This document shows positions 43,570 through 51,957 of a DNA stretch of 51,957 nucleotides, one piece after another (position 1 is the first letter of the stretch; every line of letters starts with the position of its first letter). The notes under the pieces are model-generated. The model worked only from the letters and a program-made list of their open reading frames with translations, was not told the origin of the DNA and searched no databases. The position numbers and the translations under genes are program-made. This stretch comes from an uncultured Planctomycetaceae bacterium (GTDB lineage Bacteria > Planctomycetota > Planctomycetia > Pirellulales > UBA1268): positions 1 to 51,957 of the forward strand of contig CAISJI010000184.1 in the NCBI GenBank assembly GCA_903885565.1, in the 5' to 3' direction.

Positions 43570-44700
43570 TCAGTCGCAGAGCCAGCGCATCAGCCCCTCG
43601 ATGCCGCGGTAGCCGCGACGTTCCAGACCGGCAAACAAGGGGACGCAGGCAATGACAAACACCACCGCCAATCCCAGCGACGCCGCCGGGGGAAGGCACC
43701 GCTGCCAAAACGCCGTCGGCTCGCCTCCTTGCCAGGTTCCTGCGATCCACAGCGGCCAAATATGCAGGGCGTGGTGCAAAAGGTAGATGGAAAGAGAGTA
43801 GCGGCTGAGCAACCCGGCCGCGGCAAGTGGCCAGCCGATCGGACGTTGCCCCGGGGAATCGAGCCAGCGATGGATCAGGGTGACAGCCGTCAGGGCGAGG
43901 CCCAGCGTGACGGCTACGTAGGCAGTGGTGGGAGGGAACATCGTCCACGGGCGACGGACCACGCCATCAGGGCCGGGGAGTGGCAGGAGGATCAAAAGAC
44001 CTCCGCCAACCAAGAGGCACGCCCCCATGCCAAACACAAGCCCGCAGCGGCGGGAGGCGGAAATGGCCGCCGGCCAGAGTGAAGCTCCACCGTGGCCGGT
44101 GGAAAAAATCGCCGGGGCTACGGCATATCCGGCGATAGGGAAGACCAGCCAGGGGAACAGAGGAAAATACCCGGTGCAGAGAAAACCGAGCCACACATCG
44201 GCGAGGGTGAGATCGGGTTCGTAGGAACCGAGCCGCCAGAAATCGGCATAGCCGGCCAGCGCCCGCAGCACCGGGGCAATGGCTACCGCAAGCAGCGCTA
44301 GCAGCGGCCCAATGGCCGGCGGAATGGTCCGGCAGGCAGCCAACACCAACAGGCTGGAGCCGATGAAGGTGAGGATGTCCCAGTTGAAGGTTTCCTCCGG
44401 CAGCCACACGAGCACATTGAAGGTAATACCCAGTCCGAACAGAAACAGGCCTCGGCGCACGGTGCGCTTGGAAATCTCACCGTCGCTGACTCCCCGTCTG
44501 GAAAGGCCGTCGGACCAGATCGCGTAGCTCACACCGGAGAGAAACGTGAACAGCGGTGCCGCAAAGCCCGCTGGTAGCCAGCCCACCCGATTGAAATCGA
44601 CGCCCTCTCCCCAGGCCCCGGAGAGATTTTCCACAAAGTGCACGGTCACCATCAGGGCGATGGCCACAGCCCGCAGGAGATCGATCGAGGGAAACCGCAT
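43570..44700 (-). CDS. Polytopic membrane protein, HGSNAT-like (DUF1624) acetyltransferase
   Basis: A 376-residue membrane protein with about ten helices. The N-terminal SIDLLRAVAIALMVTVHFVENLSG pattern and the loop PAGFAAPLFTFLSGVSYAIW are typical of the heparan-alpha-glucosaminide N-acetyltransferase catalytic family and the related acyltransferase-3 proteins. The His in MVTVHFVEN is the likely transmembrane acetyl carrier. It probably acetylates an envelope sugar, but the acceptor is unknown. The gene is last in a three-gene minus-strand unit, 2 bp after the tail-anchored unknown, so co-translation is likely. Confidence 0.78.
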   Translation of the reverse strand: MRFPSIDLLRAVAIALMVTVHFVENLSGAWGEGVDFNRVGWLPAGFAAPLFTFLSGVSYAIWSDGLSRRGVSDGEISKRTVRRGLFLFGLGITFNVLVWLPEETFNWDILTFIGSSLLVLAACRTIPPAIGPLLALLAVAIAPVLRALAGYADFWRLGSYEPDLTLADVWLGFLCTGYFPLFPWLVFPIAGYAVAPAIFSTGHGGASLWPAAISASRRCGLVFGMGACLLVGGGLLILLPLPGPDGVVRRPWTMFPPTTAYVAVTLGLALTAVTLIHRWLDSPGQRPIGWPLAAAGLLSRYSLSIYLLHHALHIWPLWIAGTWQGGEPTAFWQRCLPPAASLGLAVVFVIACVPLFAGLERRGYRGIEGLMRWLCD

Positions 44701-44702
44701 CG

Positions 44703-45599
44703 CTAGCCTCCCACGGAGGCGAGGAGATCAACCGTCAGCAGAAGCGTTTCGACGGCCAGCAGCAGCACGATGAGCCATTCAACGGTGCTCTGCCGTCTGG
44801 CGATGGTCCAGTCGGTCGCCCGCTGCCCGCAGGCCTCGTAGAGTCGCTCGCGCACCTCCAGTTCGCCTCCGGCCCAATCGGCCCGATCGGCCAGCCTGGT
44901 GCGATCCCGCAGCCGTTCGCCGATCTGGCTGGCCAGTGTCGGCGGATGGAGTGGCGGTCGCTGGAGGGAGGGCATGAGTCTGGCCAGCTGGGAACGCATG
45001 GCCAGAGTCTGCTGGTACCGTCGAGACAACGCGTCCCGCTGCTCAAGGGCACGGTCATCAAACTCAAACACCAGACGGGCATCGGTCTCTTCGGCGCCGC
45101 GTCCTTCGGCCACGCCCCGCTCAATGCTGCGCAGTTTCATTTCGCGGTAGCAGAATTCGATGATCGCCAGCCTGACCGCAGGCAGACGCTCCGGCCCCGC
45201 GGCCACAGCCGTGCGGTGGGGTGACCAAGCCAGAGATGCTCCATGCAACGACAGCATCAGCAATCCCTCCGGGGCCTGGCGCTCCGCAGCGACCCAGTCG
45301 ATGGCGGCCTGTGGCAGCGGTTGATCGGAGGGTGGTTCCAGCGGCACCAGCAGCAGATGGAACCCGTTGTCGCTGCTGTCTGCTCCCGGAAGCAGCCCGG
45401 CATCAGCGCACACCGCCCGCATGCCCGGAGGATCGTCAAACTGGAGGATGGCCGCCGGCAGATTTTCTGTGCTGTTTTCTGCCGTGTGTAGGAAAGCGAT
45501 GCGCTCAAGGCGGGCCGACGGCGGCAGGCCCTCCGGCGGAAAGTCGAGGGGCGCGGGCCCCGTGTGCTGGGGCTTGGCCAAACTGCTGGCGTTCTTCAT
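44703..45599 (-). CDS. Tail-anchored protein of unknown function (possibly DUF155/RMD1-like)
   Basis: A 298-residue protein. The N-terminal two thirds are soluble alpha/beta (RIAFLHTAENSTENLPAAILQFDD; GFHLLLVPLEPPSDQ), the middle is helical with many Arg residues (RRYQQTLAMRSQLARLM), and the C-terminus has one hydrophobic helix (VEWLIVLLLAVETLLLTVDLL). The R-x-S-x-x-EWLI-type ending resembles DUF155/RMD1 proteins, but the rest is too divergent for a firm call. GGGAGG lies 8 nt before ATG 45599. Its ATG overlaps the stop of the FAD gene (ATGA), so the two are translationally coupled. Confidence 0.6.
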   Translation of the reverse strand: MKNASSLAKPQHTGPAPLDFPPEGLPPSARLERIAFLHTAENSTENLPAAILQFDDPPGMRAVCADAGLLPGADSSDNGFHLLLVPLEPPSDQPLPQAAIDWVAAERQAPEGLLMLSLHGASLAWSPHRTAVAAGPERLPAVRLAIIEFCYREMKLRSIERGVAEGRGAEETDARLVFEFDDRALEQRDALSRRYQQTLAMRSQLARLMPSLQRPPLHPPTLASQIGERLRDRTRLADRADWAGGELEVRERLYEACGQRATDWTIARRQSTVEWLIVLLLAVETLLLTVDLLASVGG

Positions 45600-46966
45600 G
45601 GGCGTGGCCTCCCGGTTGTGGCCGCAAGCTCTGCGATCCACTCGGCCACGTGCGTGGCAGAATCGAGCGTTCCGTTGAGAGTAGAGTCGAACAGATAGTC
45701 GCCAACGAGGAACAGGCCCGGGTGTTCGGCAGGCTCTGGCTGATGACGGCGGTCGATCGGCAGCCGCCACGGCCCCCCCGGCATGGCACTGACGGCACTG
45801 CACCAGCGGTGAACGCGGGACTCGATCAAGCTACTTCTGCCATGCCGGAGCTGGCTCGGCAGCGAGTCGAGAGCGGCTTGGACCAGCTCCTCGTCGGTCA
45901 GCTCGGCCATTCGCTCCGCGGCCGATCCGCCAATGAGCCAGCCGAGAACTCCGCTGGAGGCTCCGGGATGCCTCACCGATTCATCGTAGAGACAGCAGCC
46001 ACCAAACTGATCGAGCATCGCGAACGAATCCCGCAGCCATGCCCGCCAGAACGGCTGTTCGAAGAGGCATGTGATGCGCAGGTAATGGGCCGGGTGGGAG
46101 TGATGGGCGAGGTGTTGCCGCAGGGCCGCAGCCAGCACCGGTCCCGTAAAAGCCAATGCCGCCAACTGATCCGCAGGCAGGGCGATCACCACAACATCGA
46201 AGATTTCGCTGCGGCTGACTCCGGCACGGCTCCAACGCACCTGAAGGCGCTGGTCTGCTGACCGGCCGATCTCCTCCACTCGCTGGCCGAGAAGCACATG
46301 CGCGCTGATTCTGGAGACAATCGCCTCGATCAGACGCTCGTTGCCATCGGCGATGGCGTACAGACCCATATAGGCCGGGTCGTTCATCAGGTAGTTTTGC
46401 AGCCCGTAGGAGCAGGTTGTGCGCTGCGGTTCGGTGGCCAGATCGCTGTGGATCAGCCACTCCACATAGCGTCTGGCTGCCGGTTCGGAAATGCGCTCCA
46501 GCAGTGCATCGAACCGGACGGGTTCAACGCGATCAGACGAGATGCATTCGTCGGCGGCGTAAAACTCCCGGGGAGTCATGGCATCGTGGGCAGCCCGATC
46601 GAAGGCGAGCAGCGCTGAGGCGGCCTCCGCTCCGAGGCACTCACGAACATCCTCGAGCGATGCCACCGGTCTTCCGTCGATCATGACTGCTCCACCCGAC
46701 AGTGGAACCGTCGCCAAACCCAACTCGCCGACCAGCGTCGACAGCGGATCGTCGTCGATGCCGGAGTAGTCGTAGAATTCAGCGGCTCCGGCCTCATACC
46801 GCATGCCGCCATGGGCGAACGAACCAGTCAGGATCTTGCCGCCGAGGCGGTTGCTGGCCTCCATGAGCGTGATCACTGCCGGCCTCTGGAGAACCTTGTC
46901 CAGAAGGTGGGCTGTGAACAGGCCTCCCGGTCCCCCCCCCACAATCGCCACGCTCAGCGGCGGCAT
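45596..46966 (-). CDS. FAD-dependent amine-oxidase-like oxidoreductase
   Basis: A 456-residue flavoprotein. The dinucleotide-binding fold is VAIVGGGPGGLFTAHLLDK, followed by EASNRLGGKI (second FAD motif), RYEAGAAEFYDYSG and the C-terminal GLFLVGDYLFDSTLNGTLDSATHVAEWIAEL, as in protoporphyrinogen-oxidase, phytoene-desaturase and amine-oxidase-type enzymes. The substrate is not identifiable. ATG 46966 starts directly before the fold; no clear Shine-Dalgarno is visible and a TTG at 47020 is in frame. It is the first gene of the three-gene unit, 87 bp downstream of leuS on the same strand, so read-through from leuS is possible. Confidence 0.78.
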   Translation of the reverse strand: MPPLSVAIVGGGPGGLFTAHLLDKVLQRPAVITLMEASNRLGGKILTGSFAHGGMRYEAGAAEFYDYSGIDDDPLSTLVGELGLATVPLSGGAVMIDGRPVASLEDVRECLGAEAASALLAFDRAAHDAMTPREFYAADECISSDRVEPVRFDALLERISEPAARRYVEWLIHSDLATEPQRTTCSYGLQNYLMNDPAYMGLYAIADGNERLIEAIVSRISAHVLLGQRVEEIGRSADQRLQVRWSRAGVSRSEIFDVVVIALPADQLAALAFTGPVLAAALRQHLAHHSHPAHYLRITCLFEQPFWRAWLRDSFAMLDQFGGCCLYDESVRHPGASSGVLGWLIGGSAAERMAELTDEELVQAALDSLPSQLRHGRSSLIESRVHRWCSAVSAMPGGPWRLPIDRRHQPEPAEHPGLFLVGDYLFDSTLNGTLDSATHVAEWIAELAATTGRPRP

Positions 46967-47053
46967 TGATGGTGGGGAAGGCACGTGTGCACCGAGCAGA
47001 AGGAGGAAGCGGCGGGACAATGGTGCTGGCGGAATCGCGAGCGAGGAGAGCCC

Positions 47054-49846
47054 TCAGCGGACAACGAAATTCACCAGCCGTCCCGGTACCGCCACCACTT
47101 TCACAATCTCTTTTCCAGCCAGCAACTCGGCGATCTTTTCGTCGGCCACGGCGGCTGCCTTCATGGTCTCGACGTCTGCATCGGCGGGCACCGTGACGCG
47201 TCCCCGCAGTTTTCCCTGAATCTGCACCGGAATCTCCACGGTGTCGTCCTTCAGCCAGCGCGTGTCAACGGTGGGCCAGAGGGCCAGTGACACCGGTGCG
47301 GGACGCCCGAGCAACTCCCAGAGTTCTTCGGCCAGATGGGGGGCAAAGGGGGCCAACACCGTGACAAACGGCTCCAGAACAGTTCTCGGCCTGCGTGACA
47401 GCGGCGTGAAGAAATTCACAAACTCCATCATCCGGGCGATTGCCGTATTAAAGGAGAGGGCGGGGATGTCGCTGGTCACCTTGTCGAGCATGCGATGGAG
47501 TTCCCGCAACTGCTCTTCGGTTGGAGGATCATCCACAACCTGCGGCGAGAGAGCCGGTTCCTCGGAGCGTTCGTCGGCCACCAGTCGCCAGCAGCGGTCA
47601 AGGAATCCGCGCACGCCGCCGACACCGGCCGTGCTCCAGGGCTTCGTCGCCTCAAGCGGCCCCATGAACATCTCATAGAGACGCAGGCTATCGGCACCGA
47701 ATTCCTTCACAACCGCGTCGGGATTGACCACATTGCCGCGGCTCTTCGACATCTTGTAGGCCCGGCTCTCGACGCGAATTTTCGGCCAATCCCGCAAAAC
47801 AAAATGCTCCCCCTGCTTCTCCACCTGATCGGCCGCAATGCGTGCCGGCGTTTCTGCCTCAGTGGCATCCTGCGCCGACACCCAGCCCCCCTTGGGGCTA
47901 CGGTAGCCGGTGAATTCCATCTCTCCGAGGATCATCCCCTGATTGATGAGACGGCCAAACGGTTCTGGCTGGGAGACGTGGCCACGGTCAAAGAGCACCT
48001 TGTGCCAGAACCGGCTGTAGAGCAGGTGGAGCACGGCATGCTCAGCGCCCCCCACGTAGAGATCGACCGGCATCCACTGCCGTTCCACTTCGGGATCGAT
48101 GAAGCGGGAACGGTTGGTGGGGTCGAGAAACCGCAGGTAGTACCAGCACGAGCCGGCCCACTGTGGCATCGTGTTGGTCTCGCGGCGGTAGCGCTTGCCG
48201 TCGCGCTCGACGATGAGCCAGTCGTCGCCGGCCCGCGAGAGCGGCGGGTCGGGGGTGGTGCCGGGGCGGAAGTCGGTCAGTTCCGGAAGGCGTACCGGCA
48301 GTTCCGCTTCGGGCACCCCGCGGATCGCGCCGGTGGGAAGTCCGTCGGGGCCGAGTTCGTGGAGGATCGGAAAGGGCTCGCCCCAGAACCGTTGGCGGCT
48401 GAACAGCCAGTCGCGGAGTTTGTAGTTCACCGCCGGCCGGCCGAGGCCGGCAGCGGCCAGATCGCCAGCGACCTGGGGGATGAAAACCCGCGTTTCCAGT
48501 CCGGTGTAGGGACCAGACGCGATGGCCCTGCCGTCGCCAGTGAAAAGTTTTTCGCCGCTGGAGCGATCCGGCTTCAGCGGTTCCACCACCGTGAGAATCT
48601 CCAGGCCGAAGGTGGTGGCGAATTCGAAGTCGCGATCATCGTGGGCCGGGACGGCCATGATCGCTCCCGTGCCGTAGGTGGCGAGAACATAATCGGCCAC
48701 CCACACGGCAATCGGCTGGCCGGTCAGGGGGTGGATGCAGTGCGAGCCGGTAAATACTCCGGTTTTTCCCTTCGCCAGATCGGTTCGGTCGAGATCGCTC
48801 TTGCGGGTGGCCGCCTCGCGGTAAGCACCAACCGCTTCCCGCTGCGTGGCGGTCGTCAGCGCATCAACGAGCGGGTGTTCCGGAGCCACCACGAGGTAGG
48901 TGACACCATAGAGCGTGTCGGGGCGGGTGGTGTAGACCCGCAGGACATCAGTCCCCGGAGTTGTGGGGAAACCGGAATTTTTCCGGCCGGTCTTCCAGTC
49001 GGCAAAGCCCTGCTCTGCGGCAGTCGCCGGGGCCACGAAGAAATCGACCTCGGCGCCGCTGCTTTTACCGATCCAGTCACACTGCAGTTTTTTGATGCTT
49101 GCGGGCCAGGCGAGCCCTTCGAGTTCGCGTTCCAACCGATCGGCATACGCGGTGATCCGCAGCATCCATTGCCGCAGCGGCAGTCGCACCACGGGATGGC
49201 CACCGCGTTCGCTCACGCCGCCGATGACTTCCTCGTTGGCCAGCACTGTGCCGAGGGCGGGGCACCAGTTCACCGGCGCCTCCGCCTGATAGGCCAACCG
49301 GTGCGCATCGCGGTAACCCTCCACCGCGATCGCTCCCTGCCGGTTCACCTCAGGCGGGATCGGCAATTCGGCCAGCGGCCGCCCCTTGTTTTGAGCTGGA
49401 TCAAACCAGGTGTCGAACAGCACCAGAAAAATCCACTGGGTCCACCGCACATACTCAGGATCGGTCGTGGCCAGTTCCCGCTTCCAGTCGTAGCTGAAGC
49501 CGAGCATCTGCAACTGGCGGCGGAAGGTGTCGATGTTGCGTTGGGTGCTCTCCCGGGGGGGGGTGCCGGTGCGAATCGCATACTCCTCGGCGGGGAGTCC
49601 GAAGGCATCGAATCCCATCGGGTGCATGACCGATGTCCCCCGCATGCGCTCGAATCTGGCGACGATATCGGTGGCGGTGTAGCCCTCCGGATGCCCCACA
49701 TGCAGGCCGTCGCCGCTGGGGTAGGGGAACATATCGAGAATGTAGGCCTTTTTGGCACCGGGCAGGCGGGGCGTGGCGAAGGTGCCATGGGTTTCCCACC
49801 AGGCCTGCCATTTGGGTTCTATCCGCGCGGGTTGGTAGCGGGGCAT
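47054..49846 (-). CDS. leuS: Leucyl-tRNA synthetase
   Basis: A 930-residue class-I aminoacyl-tRNA synthetase that charges tRNA-Leu. The HIGH motif appears as HVGHPEGY (residues 49-56), the CP1 editing domain lies in the middle ([19 protein letters not shown] and [19 protein letters not shown], with the conserved editing Asp), and [13 protein letters not shown] is near residue 698. The C-terminal anticodon-binding domain ends [17 protein letters not shown]. The length fits the bacterial type. ATG 49846 gives the standard N-terminus ([15 protein letters not shown]); the longer frame is not family-like. It is divergent from the acyl-ligase gene. Confidence 0.97.
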   Translation of the reverse strand: MPRYQPARIEPKWQAWWETHGTFATPRLPGAKKAYILDMFPYPSGDGLHVGHPEGYTATDIVARFERMRGTSVMHPMGFDAFGLPAEEYAIRTGTPPRESTQRNIDTFRRQLQMLGFSYDWKRELATTDPEYVRWTQWIFLVLFDTWFDPAQNKGRPLAELPIPPEVNRQGAIAVEGYRDAHRLAYQAEAPVNWCPALGTVLANEEVIGGVSERGGHPVVRLPLRQWMLRITAYADRLERELEGLAWPASIKKLQCDWIGKSSGAEVDFFVAPATAAEQGFADWKTGRKNSGFPTTPGTDVLRVYTTRPDTLYGVTYLVVAPEHPLVDALTTATQREAVGAYREAATRKSDLDRTDLAKGKTGVFTGSHCIHPLTGQPIAVWVADYVLATYGTGAIMAVPAHDDRDFEFATTFGLEILTVVEPLKPDRSSGEKLFTGDGRAIASGPYTGLETRVFIPQVAGDLAAAGLGRPAVNYKLRDWLFSRQRFWGEPFPILHELGPDGLPTGAIRGVPEAELPVRLPELTDFRPGTTPDPPLSRAGDDWLIVERDGKRYRRETNTMPQWAGSCWYYLRFLDPTNRSRFIDPEVERQWMPVDLYVGGAEHAVLHLLYSRFWHKVLFDRGHVSQPEPFGRLINQGMILGEMEFTGYRSPKGGWVSAQDATEAETPARIAADQVEKQGEHFVLRDWPKIRVESRAYKMSKSRGNVVNPDAVVKEFGADSLRLYEMFMGPLEATKPWSTAGVGGVRGFLDRCWRLVADERSEEPALSPQVVDDPPTEEQLRELHRMLDKVTSDIPALSFNTAIARMMEFVNFFTPLSRRPRTVLEPFVTVLAPFAPHLAEELWELLGRPAPVSLALWPTVDTRWLKDDTVEIPVQIQGKLRGRVTVPADADVETMKAAAVADEKIAELLAGKEIVKVVAVPGRLVNFVVR

Positions 49847-49991
49847 CGTGGGGATTTTCGCAGTGTTTCGGGCCGCGGGCACCCGGGGGAAACTGGTCAG
49901 CCGATTCTCTGCAGATTCTAATGGTGGGGAATGTTCGGGCAACGAGCCTGCGTGGAACCGCCCTGCGAACGAAGTGCCGATATCAATATCT

Positions 49992-51620
49992 ATGGGCAGG
50001 TCTTCTCCTTCTGAGCTTCCCCCCCCCGGCATGGTGCTGCCGCGGCGGATGCTGCGCGTCTGTCGGGCCGCCTCCCGCCGGCTCAAGATCGCCGACTCTC
50101 TCGGCACCCGGTTGACGGGGAGGGAACTGCTCACCCGGATTCTCTGTGCGCGGCGTGTGCTGTCGCGGGTGTTGGCCCCCGACGAGAAGATGGTGGGTGT
50201 GCTGCTTCCCCCCACGGCCGCCGCTGTGGTGGTCAATGCCGCCCTGGCCCTGATGGGGCGGGTGGCGGTGAACCTCAACTACACGACCAGCCAGGGCATT
50301 CTCGACATCTGCATTGAGCGGGCTGGCCTGCGCCATGTGATATCGAGCCCTCTGTTCCTCGCCAGAGTCAAGCTGGATGCCGGCCGGCACCTCCTCGATG
50401 CCTCCGAGTTGCGCAGCCAACTGACTCCCTTGGACAAGGCCGTGGCCTACGCTCAGGCGACAGTCGTGCCGCTGCCGCTGCTGGAGAAGATGCTCAATCT
50501 TCACACCTTCAAAGCGACCGACATCCTGACGGTGATTTTCACCTCCGGTTCCACCGGTGATCCAAAGGGAGTGATGCTCTCAGAGGAGAATGTGGCCTCC
50601 AACCTCCGGGCGATCGATCAACTGCTCCATATCTCCGCCTCCGATGTCGCCTTGGGTGTGCTGCCGTTCTTCCACTCCTACGGCTACACAACCACGCTCT
50701 GGACGCCGCTGGTGCTGGAACCCTCGATCGTTTACCACACCAATCCGCTCGACGCCCAAGCGATCGGCAAACTGGCCAGGGAATACCATGCCACGCTGCT
50801 GATGGCCACGCCCACGTTCCTGCGCACCTACATTCGCCGGACGCCGGCTGAGGACTTCTCGACTCTCGAGGTGGTGTTTGGATCGGCCGAGAAACTGACC
50901 AAAGAAGTCTGCGACGCCTTCGAGGCCAAATTTGGTGCGCGTCCCCGCGAGGCCTATGGAGCCACAGAGCTCTCGCCCCTGGTGGCGGTCAATGTGCCTC
51001 CCTCGCGCCATGTGCCTGGCCGGCCGACCGACTGCCGGGAGGGAACCGTGGGGCAGCCCATTCCGGGCACCCGGGCGAAGATCACCGATCGAGAAGGACT
51101 GCGTGAACTTCCTGTCGGAGAGGAGGGGATGCTGTGGATCGCCGGGCCCAATGTGATGCAGGGCTATCTCGACCGGCCCGATCTCACCTCCCGCGTGATC
51201 CGCGACGGCTGGTACTGCACCGGCGACATCGCTCGGCTGGATAATGAGGGATTCATCACGATCACGGGCCGCGAGAGCCGGTTTTCCAAGATCGGCGGCG
51301 AGATGGTGCCGCATCTCACGATTGAGGAGGCGGTCAATGCCGAACTCGGCACTGAGGAGGGGGAATTGCTGGCGGTGGTCACTGCCGTTCCCGACGCCAA
51401 GAAGGGGGAGCGACTCGTGGTCGTCCATCTGCCAACGACCCATGCGCCGCAGGACGTCTGCCGTCGGCTGGCAGTCCGCGGCCTGCCAAATCTGTGGATT
51501 CCCAGCCCCGACAGCTTTGCTGAAATCGAGTCGATTCCGCTGCTCGGGTCGGGCAAGCTCGATCTGCGAAGGCTCTCTGAAATCGCCCATGAGCGATTCG
51601 CCCCTGACGTGGCATCATGA
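49992..51620 (+). CDS. AMP-binding acyl-CoA/acyl-ACP ligase
   Basis: A 542-residue adenylate-forming enzyme. The A3 motif is [20 protein letters not shown]5 is [17 protein letters not shown]7/A8 is [35 protein letters not shown], and the C-terminal lid carries [10 protein letters not shown] with the catalytic Lys. The sequence resembles the acyl-ACP synthetase half of Aas, so it probably activates fatty acids for phospholipid repair or lipid synthesis. The start is uncertain: ATG 49992 and ATG 50031 both lack a clear Shine-Dalgarno. Its TGA overlaps the next ATG (ATGA), so the following gene is coupled. Confidence 0.9.
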   Translation: MGRSSPSELPPPGMVLPRRMLRVCRAASRRLKIADSLGTRLTGRELLTRILCARRVLSRVLAPDEKMVGVLLPPTAAAVVVNAALALMGRVAVNLNYTTSQGILDICIERAGLRHVISSPLFLARVKLDAGRHLLDASELRSQLTPLDKAVAYAQATVVPLPLLEKMLNLHTFKATDILTVIFTSGSTGDPKGVMLSEENVASNLRAIDQLLHISASDVALGVLPFFHSYGYTTTLWTPLVLEPSIVYHTNPLDAQAIGKLAREYHATLLMATPTFLRTYIRRTPAEDFSTLEVVFGSAEKLTKEVCDAFEAKFGARPREAYGATELSPLVAVNVPPSRHVPGRPTDCREGTVGQPIPGTRAKITDREGLRELPVGEEGMLWIAGPNVMQGYLDRPDLTSRVIRDGWYCTGDIARLDNEGFITITGRESRFSKIGGEMVPHLTIEEAVNAELGTEEGELLAVVTAVPDAKKGERLVVVHLPTTHAPQDVCRRLAVRGLPNLWIPSPDSFAEIESIPLLGSGKLDLRRLSEIAHERFAPDVAS

Positions 51621-51957
51621 GCGGCCAGCACCCATCCGCCCAGCCGAACGGGCGGCAACTCCCAGTCGCGTTCGATGATGGCGGTACGGGAGTATTGGTG
51701 CTGCTTGGGCGCTCCGATGAGATGCGGGCCGAGGTGTACGCCCGGCTGGTGGCCCGCCCATCGCTGGCGGGAGCAGGCCGACTGGCGCTTTCTGGCACGC
51801 TCGTCGGGCCGCGGTGTGGAACCGCCACGACGCTGCCGACAACCGTCCGCTGGATCGACGCCGAGGCCGGTGCCAGCGTCATGGCCCGGGCCGTTCTCAC
51901 GGAGCCTTCCTACTGGACGCCCGAACTGCCGAATCTCTACGACGTCGATCTGCAGGT
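51617..51957 (+). CDS. Protein of unknown function, 3' end outside the window
   Basis: The frame from ATG 51617 is open to the window edge, giving the first 113 residues. It overlaps the acyl ligase by the ATGA junction. No signal peptide is visible. The segment TEPSYWTPELPNLYDVDL resembles the interface strand of glycoside hydrolase family 2 sandwich domains, where SPELPNLY-like sequence is common, so a beta-sandwich protein is possible, but the evidence is one short motif. Confidence 0.6.
   Translation, partial: MSGQHPSAQPNGRQLPVAFDDGGTGVLVLLGRSDEMRAEVYARLVARPSLAGAGRLALSGTLVGPRCGTATTLPTTVRWIDAEAGASVMARAVLTEPSYWTPELPNLYDVDLQ

Noticed and set aside
47495..49921. Very long plus-strand open frame opposite leuS
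   Set aside because: It mirrors leuS, has no domain or plausible start context, and follows from third-position GC bias.

Overview
The window is a high-GC, gene-dense stretch of bacterial chromosome. Its protein families point to Planctomycetota, probably a Pirellulales-like lineage: a BBP7-type outer-membrane barrel, large Pro-rich cell-envelope proteins, PstC and PstA with large extracytoplasmic insertions, a small Cys-rich lipoprotein and a DUF11-type surface protein. That assignment is inference from gene content; there is no rRNA. I saw no tRNA, rRNA, CRISPR array, prophage or intact IS transposase.

Layout. 1-9.6 kb: an LRR membrane protein and class-3 lipase, then a carbohydrate module of two hexose-phosphate mutases (one PgcA-like, one GlmM-like), a LysM/degenerate L,D-transpeptidase protein, glgC and an S41 protease-like protein. 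9.6-15 kb: folC, a BBP7 porin-like protein, accD, a histidine-phosphatase-like protein and rpe. 15.3-22.4 kb: a complete phosphate-uptake operon pstS-pstC-pstA-pstB-phoU preceded by a candidate Pho box. 22.9-28.8 kb: envelope and accessory genes (DUF11-like protein, metallophosphoesterase-like protein, an unrecognised small protein, a TPR-like protein, a uronate-isomerase-like enzyme). 28.8-34.1 kb, minus strand: PAS-GAF-REC signalling protein, secretin, DUF423 membrane protein. 34.5-38.5 kb: sdhCAB. 39-43.4 kb: DEAD-box helicase, family-4 uracil-DNA glycosylase, lipoprotein and a second glgC. 43.6-47 kb, minus strand: a tight operon of FAD amine-oxidase-like protein, tail-anchored unknown and HGSNAT-like acetyltransferase. 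47-52 kb: leuS, an AMP-binding acyl ligase and the start of an overlapping gene cut by the window edge.

Two things stand out. First, two unrelated small repeat families lie between genes. One is a 133-nt element present twice at full length, with three further partial copies. Its long hairpin carries a compensatory T-A to C-G change between the two full copies, and its ends fit a closing stem and a loop-to-downstream pairing, so it behaves like a structured RNA or a foldback mobile element. The other is a 149-bp MITE-like element with perfect 14-bp terminal inverted repeats starting CTAG; its terminus overlaps the stop codons of sdhB and of the lipase. Second, four enzymes keep their fold but appear to lack catalytic residues: the S41 protease (Ser to His and Lys to Arg), the histidine phosphatase (RHG to RSG and second His lost), the L,D-transpeptidase-like protein (no catalytic Cys) and the metallophosphoesterase-like protein (several metal ligands lost).

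Because the work was by reading only, family assignments rest on recognised motifs, and start codons were chosen from Shine-Dalgarno spacing and family length.
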